This document shows, one piece after another, positions 8,752-17,814 of a DNA stretch of 64,000 nt. How positions within the stretch are numbered: the stretch's first letter is position 1; each line of letters begins with the position of its first letter. The position numbers were made by a program, and so were the translations under genes. A model generated the notes under the pieces. It saw only the letters and a program-made list of their open reading frames with translations, had not been told where the DNA came from and ran no database searches. Source of the DNA: JBGPYB01 sp041493035 (lineage in GTDB: Bacteria > Acidobacteriota > Vicinamibacteria > Fen-336); assembly GCA_041493035.1 (NCBI GenBank), contig JBGPYB010000002.1, forward strand, positions 1 to 64,000, given 5' to 3'.

Positions 8752-10856
8752 GCGACGCCGAAGCCCAGCGCCTCCTCCGCCTCGTCGAGGGAGACTTCTC
8801 CGTTCGCCGCGGCCATCCGCTCCCCCTCGGCGCCACGCCCCGCCGCGACGGTGTCAACTTCGCGGTCTTCTCAAGCCATGCGACCGCGGTTACCCTCGTG
8901 CTCTTCGTGCCCGGGGATAGAGAAGCCGCCATCGAGATCCCACTCGATCCTCGCTACAACCGGACGGGCGACGTCTGGCACGCCCTGATCGGCGGCATCG
9001 GTCCGGGGATCGAGTACGGCTATCGGGCCGATCGGAGCCCGAACTTCGAGTCGCGCATCCATCGTTTCGACGTCACGCAGGTTCTTCTCGATCCTTACGG
9101 CACGGGTGTGGCCGGCCTCGAATCGTGGGGGAGCGGCGATGGCGTCTCTCCCTTTGGTCGACTGAGCGGGCTTCGTTCGCTCGTGGTCGACGAGGAGTTC
9201 GACTGGGGGCACGAGCACCCCCTCAACATCCCGCTCCCCGACTCGATCATCTACGAGGCCCACGTTCGGGGCCTCACTCGCAGCGAGACGTCGGGAGTCG
9301 CGCACCCGGGGACATTCCGTGGCCTGGTCGAGAAGATTCCGTACCTCAAAGACCTGGGCGTCACGGCCGTCGAGTTGATGCCGATCACGGAGTTCGAGGA
9401 GTGCGACAACCCGCGCCGCCATCCGACGATCGGGGAGCCTCTCCGCAACTTTTGGGGGTATCAGCCCATCTCGTTCTTCGCCCCGAAGGCGTCGTACGCC
9501 AGAGACGGCGGATCCGTCGGAGCCGTCCAGGAGTTCAAGGCCACGGTGAAGGCCCTCCACGAGGCCGGCATCGAGGTGATCCTCGACATGGTCTTCAACC
9601 ATTCGGCCGAGGGCGACGAGCGGGGGCCGACGTTCTGCTTCCGAGGTCTGGACAACGAGACCTACTATCTGCTCGAGCCCGGCAGTGGGTGCTACCTCAA
9701 CTACTCCGGGTGCGGGAACACCTTGAACTGCAACCACCCCGTGGTGCGCGAGATGATCCTGGCGTCGCTCCGCTACTGGGTCACGGAGATGCACGTCGAC
9801 GGCTTCCGATTCGACCTGGCCTCGATCCTCGGCCGCGGCCGCGACGGTTCGGTGCTTCCCAACCCGCCGCTCCTCGAGGTGATCGCGGCGGATCCGGTCC
9901 TCGCCCACACCAAGCTCATCGCCGAGGCCTGGGACGCGGCCGGGCTTTACCAGGTCGGCAGCTTTCCGAGCTGGGGGCGATGGGCCGAATGGAACGGCCG
10001 CTTCCGCGACGAGATCCGGCGCTTCGTGAAGGGGGATCCGGGGATGGTCCCGCTCCTGGCCAAGCGCCTGGCCGGGAGCCCGGACCTCTATCGCGGGTCG
10101 GGTCGCGCGCCATACCACAGCATCAACTTCATCACGAGCCACGACGGCTTCACACTGGCCGATCTCGTCCGTTACAACGAGAAGCACAACGAGGCGAACG
10201 GAGAGGGAAACACCGACGGCCACAACGACAACCTCTCGTGGAACTGCGGTCACGAGGGTGCTTCGCACTCGCCCGAGGTGAATGCGCTTCGCCGGAGACA
10301 AGTGCGGAACCTCGCGACGCTGCTCCTCCTGTCCCAGGGCGTTCCGATGATCCTGGCGGGGGACGAGATGGGGCGGACGCAGGCGGGCAACAACAACGCC
10401 TACGGCCAGGACAATCCCCTCGGCTGGCTCGACTGGCGTCTCGAGGAGGCGAACGCCGATCTCCTGCGCTTCTTCCGCTTGCTGATCCGGTTCCGCAAGG
10501 CGCACCCCTCTCTTAGGCGCCGCTTCTTCTTCGAAGACGAGGTCGGTCCTCCGCCCGTCGCGTGGCACGGCGTGAAGCGCGGGCAACCCGACTGGGGCTC
10601 AGAATCGCGCTCCCTCGCCATGCATCTCCTCGGCGCGAAGGCCGACGACGATCTCTATCTCGCGGCGAATGCCTATTGGGAGCCCCAGGAGTTCGAGCTA
10701 CCGACTCTGCCGGCAGGCAAGACCTGGCGCCGGTCCGTCGATACGTCCCTCGACCCGCCTCACGACGTCCAGGAGCCAGGGGACGAGCCTCCCCTGTCCC
10801 GCGCGACGTCCTACCGCGTCGGTCCGCGCTCGGTCGTCGTTCTAGTAGGACGTTGA
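8748..10856 (+). CDS. glgX: Glycogen debranching enzyme GlgX (isoamylase type)
   Basis: This 702-residue GH13 enzyme cleaves alpha-1,6 branches of limit dextrins in the cytoplasm. An N-terminal CBM48-like domain is visible (GATPRRDGVNFAVFSSHATA). The four GH13 regions follow: DMVFNHSAEG, DGFRFDLAS with the catalytic Asp, IAEAWD with the acid/base Glu, and FITSHDGF. The length matches GlgX/TreX-type enzymes. It overlaps the phosphatase gene by 4 bases. All active-site residues are present. Confidence 0.93.
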   Translation: MSDAEAQRLLRLVEGDFSVRRGHPLPLGATPRRDGVNFAVFSSHATAVTLVLFVPGDREAAIEIPLDPRYNRTGDVWHALIGGIGPGIEYGYRADRSPNFESRIHRFDVTQVLLDPYGTGVAGLESWGSGDGVSPFGRLSGLRSLVVDEEFDWGHEHPLNIPLPDSIIYEAHVRGLTRSETSGVAHPGTFRGLVEKIPYLKDLGVTAVELMPITEFEECDNPRRHPTIGEPLRNFWGYQPISFFAPKASYARDGGSVGAVQEFKATVKALHEAGIEVILDMVFNHSAEGDERGPTFCFRGLDNETYYLLEPGSGCYLNYSGCGNTLNCNHPVVREMILASLRYWVTEMHVDGFRFDLASILGRGRDGSVLPNPPLLEVIAADPVLAHTKLIAEAWDAAGLYQVGSFPSWGRWAEWNGRFRDEIRRFVKGDPGMVPLLAKRLAGSPDLYRGSGRAPYHSINFITSHDGFTLADLVRYNEKHNEANGEGNTDGHNDNLSWNCGHEGASHSPEVNALRRRQVRNLATLLLLSQGVPMILAGDEMGRTQAGNNNAYGQDNPLGWLDWRLEEANADLLRFFRLLIRFRKAHPSLRRRFFFEDEVGPPPVAWHGVKRGQPDWGSESRSLAMHLLGAKADDDLYLAANAYWEPQEFELPTLPAGKTWRRSVDTSLDPPHDVQEPGDEPPLSRATSYRVGPRSVVVLVGR

Positions 10857-10892
10857 CGCCAACGACGGACCCGCCAAGGCGGTCCGAGGCGC

Positions 10893-10898
10893 TAGAAT
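10893..10898 (+). promoter_or_regulatory. -10 box for near-leaderless transcript
   Basis: TAGAAT lies 13 bases before the ATG at 10912 (10 before an adjacent GTG), leaving almost no leader and no ribosome-binding site. A hairpin with a 2-base loop (10867-10875 with 10878-10885) precedes it and may separate this transcript from glgX. Confidence 0.4.
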
Positions 10899-10911
10899 CG
10901 CAGGTGCTGTG

Positions 10912-12057
10912 ATGACGCGCGTCGAGGTCAACCCGGGGCTTCTGAGCTGGGCCCGCGAGAGGGCGGGCCTCAGCATTGCCGCCATGAGCGCGCGATTCCC
11001 ACGGCTCGACGCCTGGGAGCAAGGTGAGTCCCACCCGACTCTGAAACAGCTCGAAGGCTTCGCCAAAGCTACTCACGCTCCGATCGGCTATCTGTTTCTT
11101 TCGGAGCCACCGGTTGAGACCGTTCCCATTCCAGATTTTCGTACCGTCGCCAACCGGCACCTTGGGCACCCGAGTCCAGACCTGCTCGACACCGTCTATA
11201 TCTGCCAGCAGCGGCAAGAGTGGTACCGCGATTTCGCACGGTCTACGGGAATGGAGCCGCTAGCCTTCGTTGGCTCGGCGGCCATTGCGGACGAACCTGA
11301 GCTGGCCGCGGTCCGCATCCGCGAAATGCTGGGCTTCGATGTCGAGGAGCGTCGACGCATGGCGACATGGACTGATGCGCTCCGTCATTTCATCGAGCAG
11401 GCGGACGGGCTCGGGGTTCTCGTCATGTGCAGCGGGGTAGTGCTGAACAACAACCGCCGCCGTCTCGAAGCCGACGAATTCCGGGGCTTTGCAATGACTG
11501 ACGACCTCGCGCCGCTCGTGTTCGTCAACGGGGCCGATACCAAGGCGGCTCAGATGTTCACGCTGGCGCACGAGCTGGCCCACATCTGGCTCGGACAATC
11601 GGCCGTCTCTGACGCCGAGGCCGCGCGGTTGCCAGAGAACGTTGTCGAGCTGTGGTGCAACAGGGTTGCCGCCGAACTGCTCGTGCCCCTTGCCGTCCTG
11701 CGCGCCGAGTACCACTCGGCTGCCGAGCTCAGCGACGAAGTGAGTCGCCTGGCGCGTTTCTTCAAGGTCAGCACTCTCGTCATTCTGCGCCGCATCCACG
11801 ACGCCGGAGGCATGACCCGCGAGGAGCTGTGGGAGGCCTACGCGGAAGAACTCACGAGGCTCCGAGACATCCCCAAAGGTAGCGGCGGCGACTTCTATCT
11901 CACCCAGGCTGCCCGAGTGAGCAAGCGGTTCGCGCGCGCGCTCGTCGCGAGCACGCTCGAGGGACATACCCTGCATCGCGACGCCTTTCGAATGCTCGGC
12001 TTCTCCAAGTTGTCCACGTTTCAGGAGCTCGGGCGGAGCCTAGGGGTCACGGGTTAG
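10912..12057 (+). CDS. HTH domain-ImmA/IrrE metallopeptidase
   Basis: A 381-residue protein. The first ~65 residues look like an Xre-type helix-turn-helix (LSWARERAGLSIAAMSARFP, with a tryptophan in LDAWEQGE). The C-terminal half carries the zinc motif HELAH inside FTLAHELAHIW, followed by a downstream region with conserved acidic residues. ImmA/IrrE peptidases cleave repressors or antitoxins. A GTG directly upstream (10909) is an alternative start. The DUF4411 gene starts on the last base of this gene. HTH-ImmA with DUF4411 is a recurrent TA-like gene pair, so I expect autoregulation and a paired function. Confidence 0.87.
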   Translation: MTRVEVNPGLLSWARERAGLSIAAMSARFPRLDAWEQGESHPTLKQLEGFAKATHAPIGYLFLSEPPVETVPIPDFRTVANRHLGHPSPDLLDTVYICQQRQEWYRDFARSTGMEPLAFVGSAAIADEPELAAVRIREMLGFDVEERRRMATWTDALRHFIEQADGLGVLVMCSGVVLNNNRRRLEADEFRGFAMTDDLAPLVFVNGADTKAAQMFTLAHELAHIWLGQSAVSDAEAARLPENVVELWCNRVAAELLVPLAVLRAEYHSAAELSDEVSRLARFFKVSTLVILRRIHDAGGMTREELWEAYAEELTRLRDIPKGSGGDFYLTQAARVSKRFARALVASTLEGHTLHRDAFRMLGFSKLSTFQELGRSLGVTG

Positions 12058-12551
12058 TGGCGTATTTACTCGACGCAAACGTGTTCATCCAGGCCAAGAA
12101 TCTTCACTACGGACTCGATTTCTGCCCAGCGTTCTGGGAATGGCTGATTGTGCAGAATGCCGCAGAGCGCGTCTTCAGCATCGAGAAGGTCGGTGACGAG
12201 ATTGAGGCCGGCGGCGACCAACTCGCCACCTGGGCCGCTGTCCGAGGGCTGGATTTCTTCGTCCGACCAGACGCATTGGTCTTGCCGGCGCTTGGTTCCG
12301 TCAGCGCCTGGGCGACGAGCCAGAACTACGAGCCCGCTGCTGTCAACACGTTTCTCCAGGTCGCTGACTACTACTTGGTGGCTCACGCGTTGGCACACGG
12401 CTACACCCTGGTCACCCACGAGATTGCTTCATCGTCAAGAAGGCGGATCAAGATCCCGGACGCCTGCATCGGCCTTCAAATCAAGTGCATGACGCCGTAT
12501 GAGATGCTCCGGGTCGAGCGAGCGCGCTTCGTCCTGGATCAGCAACCCTAG
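12057..12551 (+). CDS. DUF4411 family protein, PIN-like nuclease candidate
   Basis: A 164-residue protein beginning AYLLDANVFIQAKN, with the first acidic residue of a PIN-like fold. Further conserved acidic positions include VGDEIEAGGD and the late region HALAHGYTLVTHE. DUF4411 is regarded as PIN-like, hence a possible RNase toxin. The GTG start overlaps the stop of the ImmA/IrrE gene by one base (TAGTG), so the pair is translationally coupled. Its stop overlaps the stop of the convergent membrane-protein gene at 12548-12551. Confidence 0.82.
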   Translation: MAYLLDANVFIQAKNLHYGLDFCPAFWEWLIVQNAAERVFSIEKVGDEIEAGGDQLATWAAVRGLDFFVRPDALVLPALGSVSAWATSQNYEPAAVNTFLQVADYYLVAHALAHGYTLVTHEIASSSRRRIKIPDACIGLQIKCMTPYEMLRVERARFVLDQQP

Positions 12552-13309
12552 ACAGAATCGCCACTCAGCGTCCGCTCCGCACGGCTCTTGATCGCCCTGA
12601 GCCACATACGGCGAATGAATGCGCTCCCGGGATAGATGAGCCGCCAGTAGACCGCGAACTGCCGGCTCGCGACGACATCCGTGGCGAAGATGCGCGTCTC
12701 GGTGGTGAGACGACAGCCGGCCTCCACTTTCTCGATTCGGAAGTTCATCGCGGCGAGGGCAAATCCGGGTTGCCGCAGCTCGCGGAAGGCCGCCGGCGTC
12801 AGGCGCCCGTCCGGACGCCAACCGCGCGGAACGATCACCGGGATTCCGACCAGGGCTTCCCTGTCGGGGAGCTCGGCCAGACTGATGAACGACGTTCGCG
12901 TCGCGACGGCGAGCAGCGGCTCGTCAGGTGGGGGATTGAGGATGCTCTCGGGCCTCGGCCGCCCGGCTCGACGAATCCACGTGAGCGTCCGGAAGAACGC
13001 CACCTCCCGAGCGGTGACCGCCTGGACCGCCTCGTAGATCCTCGCCGCGGATGCCTGCACGACGATGTCGTGCGCCTCGGCGAACTGATATTCCGGAACG
13101 AAGTCATCGAGCTGCGAGCGCTTCCCCTGCACGCGTATCGATCGGGCTGGCCACTTCAGTCCTGCGACGACGGCGATCCCTCCCGCCACGAAGAGGAGCG
13201 CGCCGAGGCTTCGGCCGTCGAACCCGGCTGACGCGGCGCTCAGCGCGAGAGCGAGGCCGCCCGCAAGCGCGGCAACACCGCCGAGGTAGACGAGAAGGAT
13301 CGCGAGCAT
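12548..13309 (-). CDS. Conserved membrane protein of unknown function (paralogue A)
   Basis: A 253-residue protein. Two hydrophobic segments occupy about residues 1-28 and 37-52, followed by a soluble domain of ~200 residues rich in beta segments, possibly SRPBCC/START-like (tentative). Characteristic stretches are FVPEYQFAEAHDIVVQA, LTWIRRAGRPRPESILNP and YWRLIYPGSAFIRRMW. A closely similar protein is encoded at 26536-27300. Copy A is alone, convergent with the DUF4411 gene, while copy B sits behind a kinase gene. I do not recognise a named family. Confidence 0.75.
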   Translation of the reverse strand: MLAILLVYLGGVAALAGGLALALSAASAGFDGRSLGALLFVAGGIAVVAGLKWPARSIRVQGKRSQLDDFVPEYQFAEAHDIVVQASAARIYEAVQAVTAREVAFFRTLTWIRRAGRPRPESILNPPPDEPLLAVATRTSFISLAELPDREALVGIPVIVPRGWRPDGRLTPAAFRELRQPGFALAAMNFRIEKVEAGCRLTTETRIFATDVVASRQFAVYWRLIYPGSAFIRRMWLRAIKSRAERTLSGDSV

Positions 13310-13717
13310 GGAATCGCCGTGCTACCTCGCGGGAGTTGCTGCCACCGCGAACCCCCGTTCATCCGCTCGGGATTGTGAGTTCGACTCCGCCTCCGAACCC
13401 CCGTACCTCATCGCCCTATCGTCCTCAATCCCTCATTCCATCGAGTTGCACCGAACTCGAAGGAACGATGGAGGACGTTCGGGGGCGGTGCGTCTCGATA
13501 GAATAAGCAAAGTTCGGGCACAAGCGCTCGCTGCGGCGGTAACCGCCTCCCCTCGCGGAAGACGCCGGTGTGGCGACGCACGAGGATGGTGGGATAATCT
13601 CCGCGATCTTCGAGAGGTTGCACGGCCGAGAGACGACACCGAGCGCGACGTCGCTACACCTTTGTCCCTTGCGCGGACGTCTTGAGTTGGAGATGCCCTA
13701 GTGGGTAAGCCTGGCGC
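13310..13717. other. Non-coding stretch, no gene supported
   Basis: About 400 bases with only short, compositionally poor open frames. The first bases upstream of the copy A start resemble the bases upstream of copy B (26536-27300), so the duplication extends past the coding region. TAGAAT (about 13497-13502) and GATAAT-like sequences exist, but I cannot assign them to a start. A TTCGACT T-loop-like string near 13380 does not fold into a tRNA. Confidence 0.4.
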
Positions 13718-15301
13718 TTGAGTGGCGTGGTAACTAGCCGCCGGCGGGCCTGGTCGGTCGTCGTCGGCTGCGCGCTGGCCGGTGCGCTACAGGTTGCCAC
13801 GCTGGCCAGCCTGCGTTGGCGCGAGGCCAGAGCTAGATTCGACGTCACAGCGAGCGACTGGCGGGCGGTCTGGGCGTACTCGGCATACCTGACGGCCGTC
13901 GACTTGCCCGGCAAGCTTGCCGGGTTCGAAACGGTCCGCGCAATTGCGCCGGGCAGGTCGATCGCGTTTCAGGCGGCGGATGACGAGAGCGTGATTCTAG
14001 ACCTTGCCGGGCGAGGCGACCTTGCCAATCGCGTCGTGGCACGAGAGCTGGCCCGGTCTCCGTGGCCCAAGGGGCGAGTCGCATGGGCTCTGGCAGTCGA
14101 CGGGATCAATCGCCTGGGCGGGTCGGGCCGGGAGGATGAAGAACGGGAGCTTGCGCTACGCGCGGTGACCGAGCCCGCCACGGCCAGTTTCTCTTACTTC
14201 CATGAGCTATCGGTCGTGCTGCTAGCGCGCCACGGAGAGCACAGGGAAGCCCTCAGATCCTTCGATGGGCTGAGAAAGGCGATTCCGACAGCAACTGTGC
14301 ACCGTGAGACGCTGCTAGCAGCCACCAGCTCACACCGTGCTCTTGGCAACGTCGAGGCCGCAGATGCGTTGGAGGCGCAGGCAGTGCGCGCCACGCCGCA
14401 TCCGATGCTAACCCCTCAGTACAAGTGGCCGAAGGCCAAGGTGAGCGCAGATCCGAAGCTCCGAGCCGCAGCTGCACTTGTGAGTCCGGAGGCGCCAAGC
14501 GCGCACTGGGGACCGCTGCTGTGGGCAGCCGGGGACGTGGTCCTCTCGTACTTCGGCCTGCCGATAGTGCTGTTCATCCTCGCATGGAGAACGCCGCACC
14601 CGAACAGACCGACGCCAGCCCGCGAGCTCGTGGGGGCGTTGGCACTGCACGTGGGAGCAGTGGCTCCATATCTGATCGGCGCGACGTTCGCTGGTCTCGG
14701 GGTCTACGTCGTGGCTCCGTTCGTGGGTGTAGGAAGCGCCTCATTCTGGCTCCGCAACGTGGTGGTGCTGTGCGTGGTGCTTGCAGCCCTGCCGTTCGTC
14801 GAAGGCCAGAGTCTTAGAGACCTGGGCTGGAGATCGTCGCCCTCGCTGACGAGCAACATCCTCATTGGACTCGGCTGCGTGCTCGTGCTGTCGTTGGGGC
14901 GCGTCTTGCCTGCTGTGGCGTGGGCACGGCACGCGAATGGCTGGTTTCCGCGCCTCTTGCTAGGAAGTGCCCTCATGTCGCTCTACGCGGCAGCAATCGA
15001 GGAGACATTGAACCGAGGCTACCTCATGCGAGCACTGATGCACTTGACCAACCGTTTCTGGCTGGTGAACCTCGGGCAGTCCGTCTTTTTTGCGGCAGCT
15101 CACGTCGTTCTCGGGAGCGCGCCAGGGCGCATGGGCAATTTGGTCCTGATCGCTGCGATCTTCGGGTGGCTCGCACGCCGGAGTCAGTCTCTCTGGCCGT
15201 CGTTCGTGTGCCATTGCGCCTACGATCTCGTGGTCCTGTATGCGACCCTGATGCCTAACTACGACGCCTTCTCAATGATTTCATGGGAGTTGACACCCTA
15301 G
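13718..15301 (+). CDS. CPBP family intramembrane metalloprotease with long N-terminal extension
   Basis: A 527-residue protein. After an N-terminal membrane anchor (~residues 8-28), a soluble region of ~230 residues has helical, TPR-like character. The C-terminal half holds about seven to eight membrane segments with CPBP (Abi) motifs: EETLNRGYLMRAL (EExxxR), FFAAAHVVLG and CHCAYDLVVLY. Such proteases act within the membrane, often in maturation of peptides or in defence-related roles; the role here is unknown. The TTG start lacks a good ribosome-binding site, and GTG at 13727 is an alternative. The extension is longer than in minimal CPBP proteins (~250 residues). Confidence 0.82.
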   Translation: MSGVVTSRRRAWSVVVGCALAGALQVATLASLRWREARARFDVTASDWRAVWAYSAYLTAVDLPGKLAGFETVRAIAPGRSIAFQAADDESVILDLAGRGDLANRVVARELARSPWPKGRVAWALAVDGINRLGGSGREDEERELALRAVTEPATASFSYFHELSVVLLARHGEHREALRSFDGLRKAIPTATVHRETLLAATSSHRALGNVEAADALEAQAVRATPHPMLTPQYKWPKAKVSADPKLRAAAALVSPEAPSAHWGPLLWAAGDVVLSYFGLPIVLFILAWRTPHPNRPTPARELVGALALHVGAVAPYLIGATFAGLGVYVVAPFVGVGSASFWLRNVVVLCVVLAALPFVEGQSLRDLGWRSSPSLTSNILIGLGCVLVLSLGRVLPAVAWARHANGWFPRLLLGSALMSLYAAAIEETLNRGYLMRALMHLTNRFWLVNLGQSVFFAAAHVVLGSAPGRMGNLVLIAAIFGWLARRSQSLWPSFVCHCAYDLVVLYATLMPNYDAFSMISWELTP

Positions 15302-15668
15302 AGCAAAGCGGCGGGAATAATCCATCCTCGGGCGTGTCCGCATTCTATCCCCCCGCGCGGGAGTGTTGATCCCCTGAGCCTCTGAGGACCCCCGCTGAGA
15401 GCGGCGTGTTTGAGGGTCTGTGCCCGAAGTGTGCACTCCTGTCGCGTCCGAGCAGTTGCCCATGCACGAGATGCCCGGGCGATGGACGCTCTAGTGGGAC
15501 GCTGAGGCGGCCTGGCAGGAGTGCTGGGCGTGTTTGGCCACGTGCCCTTTTCTGCGTTTGCCCCGCAAGACGTGCGCTTGCGCTTCGAACGCAGCGGAAG
15601 TTCTGGAGGGTCCTGAGCCGGGATGCGTCCCCGCCCCCGGGGCACTGAAATTGCAAGAGGCGGTCCCC
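15302..15668. other. Intergenic region upstream of the two-component system
   Basis: About 370 bases before the response regulator gene. It holds several short GC-rich inverted repeats (for example near 15374-15400) and a small cysteine-rich open frame (15406-15648) that I could not support as a gene. A promoter for the response regulator should lie here, but I cannot point to clear -35/-10 boxes. Confidence 0.35.
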
Positions 15669-16355
15669 GTGCGCCTGCTGGTCGTCGAAGACCAACGCCA
15701 GATGGCCCGCTACCTCAGCCGAGCGTTGGCCGAGGAGTCGTTCGCCGTTGACTTGGCGCACGACGGCGTGGCCGCCCTCGAGTTGGTGGAGACCTATGAC
15801 TACGACGCCATCGTGCTCGACGTGATGCTTCCGCGGATGGACGGCCTCGCCGTCTGCCAGCGTCTGCGCAGCTCGGGCCGTGACATGCCCATCATCATGG
15901 TCTCGGCTCGAGACATGGTTGAGGACCGCGTCCGCGGACTCGACGCGGGTGCGGACGACTACCTGGTGAAGCCCTTCGCTCTCGAGGAGTTGGCGGCGCG
16001 GCTGCGCGCTCTGGCCCGCCGCCCGAGCAAGAGAGAAACGACCGTGCTCCGGGCTGGCGAGCTCGAGCTAGACCCGGCGAAACGCACGGTGCGCAGGGCC
16101 GGCCGCGCCGTGACCCTGACCGCGAAAGAATACGCGATCCTGGAGTACCTCATGAGGCGCCCCGGACTCGTCCTCACCCGCGCGATGATCGCCGAGCATG
16201 TCTGGGACTACAGCTTCGACCAGGCCAGCAACGTTGTCGATGTCCACGTCAAGCACATCCGGGACAAGATCGACGTGGCGGGCCGCCCCAGCTTCATCCA
16301 GGCAGTTCGGGGAGTCGGCTATGTCCTTGGCGATCCCGCCGCGCCTCCGTCCTAG
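15669..16355 (+). CDS. Response regulator, OmpR/PhoB family
   Basis: A 228-residue protein. The receiver domain covers residues 1-~120, with acidic pocket VVED, phospho-acceptor Asp in IVLDVMLPRMDG, and conserved Lys in YLVKPF. A winged-helix DNA-binding domain ends at the typical DVHVKHIRDKID...VRGVGYVL region. The GTG at 15669 places the receiver at the N-terminus as usual for the family; the frame is open further upstream. The histidine kinase gene starts inside its 3' end. It likely controls the downstream electron-transfer genes. Confidence 0.9.
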   Translation: MRLLVVEDQRQMARYLSRALAEESFAVDLAHDGVAALELVETYDYDAIVLDVMLPRMDGLAVCQRLRSSGRDMPIIMVSARDMVEDRVRGLDAGADDYLVKPFALEELAARLRALARRPSKRETTVLRAGELELDPAKRTVRRAGRAVTLTAKEYAILEYLMRRPGLVLTRAMIAEHVWDYSFDQASNVVDVHVKHIRDKIDVAGRPSFIQAVRGVGYVLGDPAAPPS

Positions 16356-17769
16356 CACCCTTCGGACACGCCTGGTCCTCTGGTACCTGGCGATGCTCGG
16401 CCTCGCGCTGTCGGCCCTGGCTGGCGTCGTGCTCGCTGCGCAGGCCCGGGCTCTCTACCGCGAGCTGGACGCGGCCCTGGCGGTCCAGGCCGAGCAACTC
16501 GCCGTGGAGCGACAGTCTGCCCTGCTGAGCATCGACCCGCGCCAGGCTCTTCTCGAGGACCCGCCACCCGCCTTGACCCCGGTGAGCATCCGCCAGGCGT
16601 CAGGCGAGGAGATCTTCAGGTCGTCGGCGTTCCCCGACCTCGACTGGGCTGGGCGGGGCGCGGCGGCAGTCGCCGCTCGCGAAGCTGTCCGTCTGCTGAC
16701 AGTCTCCGACGCACGGGGCGCCACCTTCCGTCTCGCCACGTGGCTCGTCAGGCGTCCGGGAACCGCGCCGCTGGCGGTCCAGGTCGCAGCCTCGACGGGG
16801 CCCATCCGTGAAGCGCAGGGTCGGCTGGCAATCGGATTGGCCTTTTTCGTCATCATCGTGCTCGCCGTGGCGAGCTTTGGCGGAAACCTCATCGTCCGCC
16901 GTGCGCTCGCGCCGGTCGACGCAGTCGTGGGGCGCGTGGAGCGCATCCAGGCCGGGCAGCTGCAGGATCGTCTCGAGGTCCCGACGGGCAGCGAAGAAGT
17001 CGATCGCCTGGTGGCCACCCTCAACAGGATGCTCGACCGGATCGAGGCGTCGGTGCGGGCAGCACGCCGCTTCGCTGGCGACGCCTCCCACGAGCTGCAG
17101 ACGCCGCTGGCGGCGCTGCGCGGCGCGCTCGAGATCTGCTTGCGCCAGGGGCAAAGCCCCATCGACGGGCGAGTTCCAACGACCGACCTTCTAGCTGAAG
17201 TGGACCATCTCTCCGCGCTCATTCGGGACCTCCGCTTCCTGGCTCTGGCCGAGGCAGGGCAGATGGTCGAGAGACCGGAGCCCGTGGACCTTGCTGCCCT
17301 GGCGGCGGAGTGCGCCGAGATCGCCCAGGCGCTCGCCGAGGAGAAGGCGATCCGCGTCGGCCTTTGGCTCACAGCCTGCCCCGTCGTTGTGGGAAGCCCG
17401 ACGTTGCTGCGCCGCGTCGTCCTGAACCTGCTCGAGAATGCGCTACGCTACTCGGCCGCCGCGACTCAGGTGACTCTCTCCGTCGGCACCGCCAAAGGGC
17501 AGGCCATGCTCTCCGTGCTCGACCACGGCTGCGGCATCGAGACCGCGGATCTGCCGCACATCTTCGAGCCCTTCTACCGCGCTGACCCGGCCCGCGCCCG
17601 CGACAGCGGAGGGACTGGTCTGGGGCTCGCCATCATCAACGAGATCGTCCGCCTCCACGGCGGCCAGGTGAGGGTATCCAGTACACCGAAGCGGGGCTCC
17701 ACCTTCGTCGTCTACCTGCCCGCACGACCGGCTGCCAGCCCGTCGATCCCATCGATTAAGACGGCTTAA
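16321..17769 (+). CDS. Sensor histidine kinase
   Basis: A 482-residue inner-membrane kinase. The first membrane segment is ~residues 20-40, a periplasmic sensor of ~130 residues follows, and the second segment is ~residues 172-195, followed by HAMP ([17 protein letters not shown]). The dimerisation/phospho-acceptor motif is [12 protein letters not shown]. The ATPase motifs are [16 protein letters not shown] and [12 protein letters not shown] 16321 overlaps the response regulator gene by 35 bases. The next gene (cytochrome c) begins 45 bases after the stop, so this pair probably regulates the respiratory locus. Confidence 0.9.
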   Translation: MSLAIPPRLRPSTLRTRLVLWYLAMLGLALSALAGVVLAAQARALYRELDAALAVQAEQLAVERQSALLSIDPRQALLEDPPPALTPVSIRQASGEEIFRSSAFPDLDWAGRGAAAVAAREAVRLLTVSDARGATFRLATWLVRRPGTAPLAVQVAASTGPIREAQGRLAIGLAFFVIIVLAVASFGGNLIVRRALAPVDAVVGRVERIQAGQLQDRLEVPTGSEEVDRLVATLNRMLDRIEASVRAARRFAGDASHELQTPLAALRGALEICLRQGQSPIDGRVPTTDLLAEVDHLSALIRDLRFLALAEAGQMVERPEPVDLAALAAECAEIAQALAEEKAIRVGLWLTACPVVVGSPTLLRRVVLNLLENALRYSAAATQVTLSVGTAKGQAMLSVLDHGCGIETADLPHIFEPFYRADPARARDSGGTGLGLAIINEIVRLHGGQVRVSSTPKRGSTFVVYLPARPAASPSIPSIKTA

Positions 17770-17814
17770 CCGGAAATTCATCGCGTCTCAACGTTGGCCT
17801 GCGAACGTGCGGCT

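Noticed and set aside
8871..10586. A 571-codon open frame antisense to glgX
   Set aside because: All GH13 motifs are in the plus-strand frame; the antisense product has no recognisable features.
13370..13400. T-loop-like sequence TTCGACT suggesting a tRNA or tRNA fragment
   Set aside because: Flanking bases do not form the T-stem, and no acceptor or anticodon arm could be matched.
13408..13623. 71-codon minus-strand open frame in the gap before the CPBP gene
   Set aside because: No ribosome-binding site, no homology I recognise, and it overlaps other equally poor frames.
15406..15648. Small cysteine-rich open frame (CPKC...CPCTRC) upstream of the response regulator
   Set aside because: The zinc-ribbon resemblance is weak, there is no ribosome-binding site, and the rest of the frame is arginine-rich without structure.
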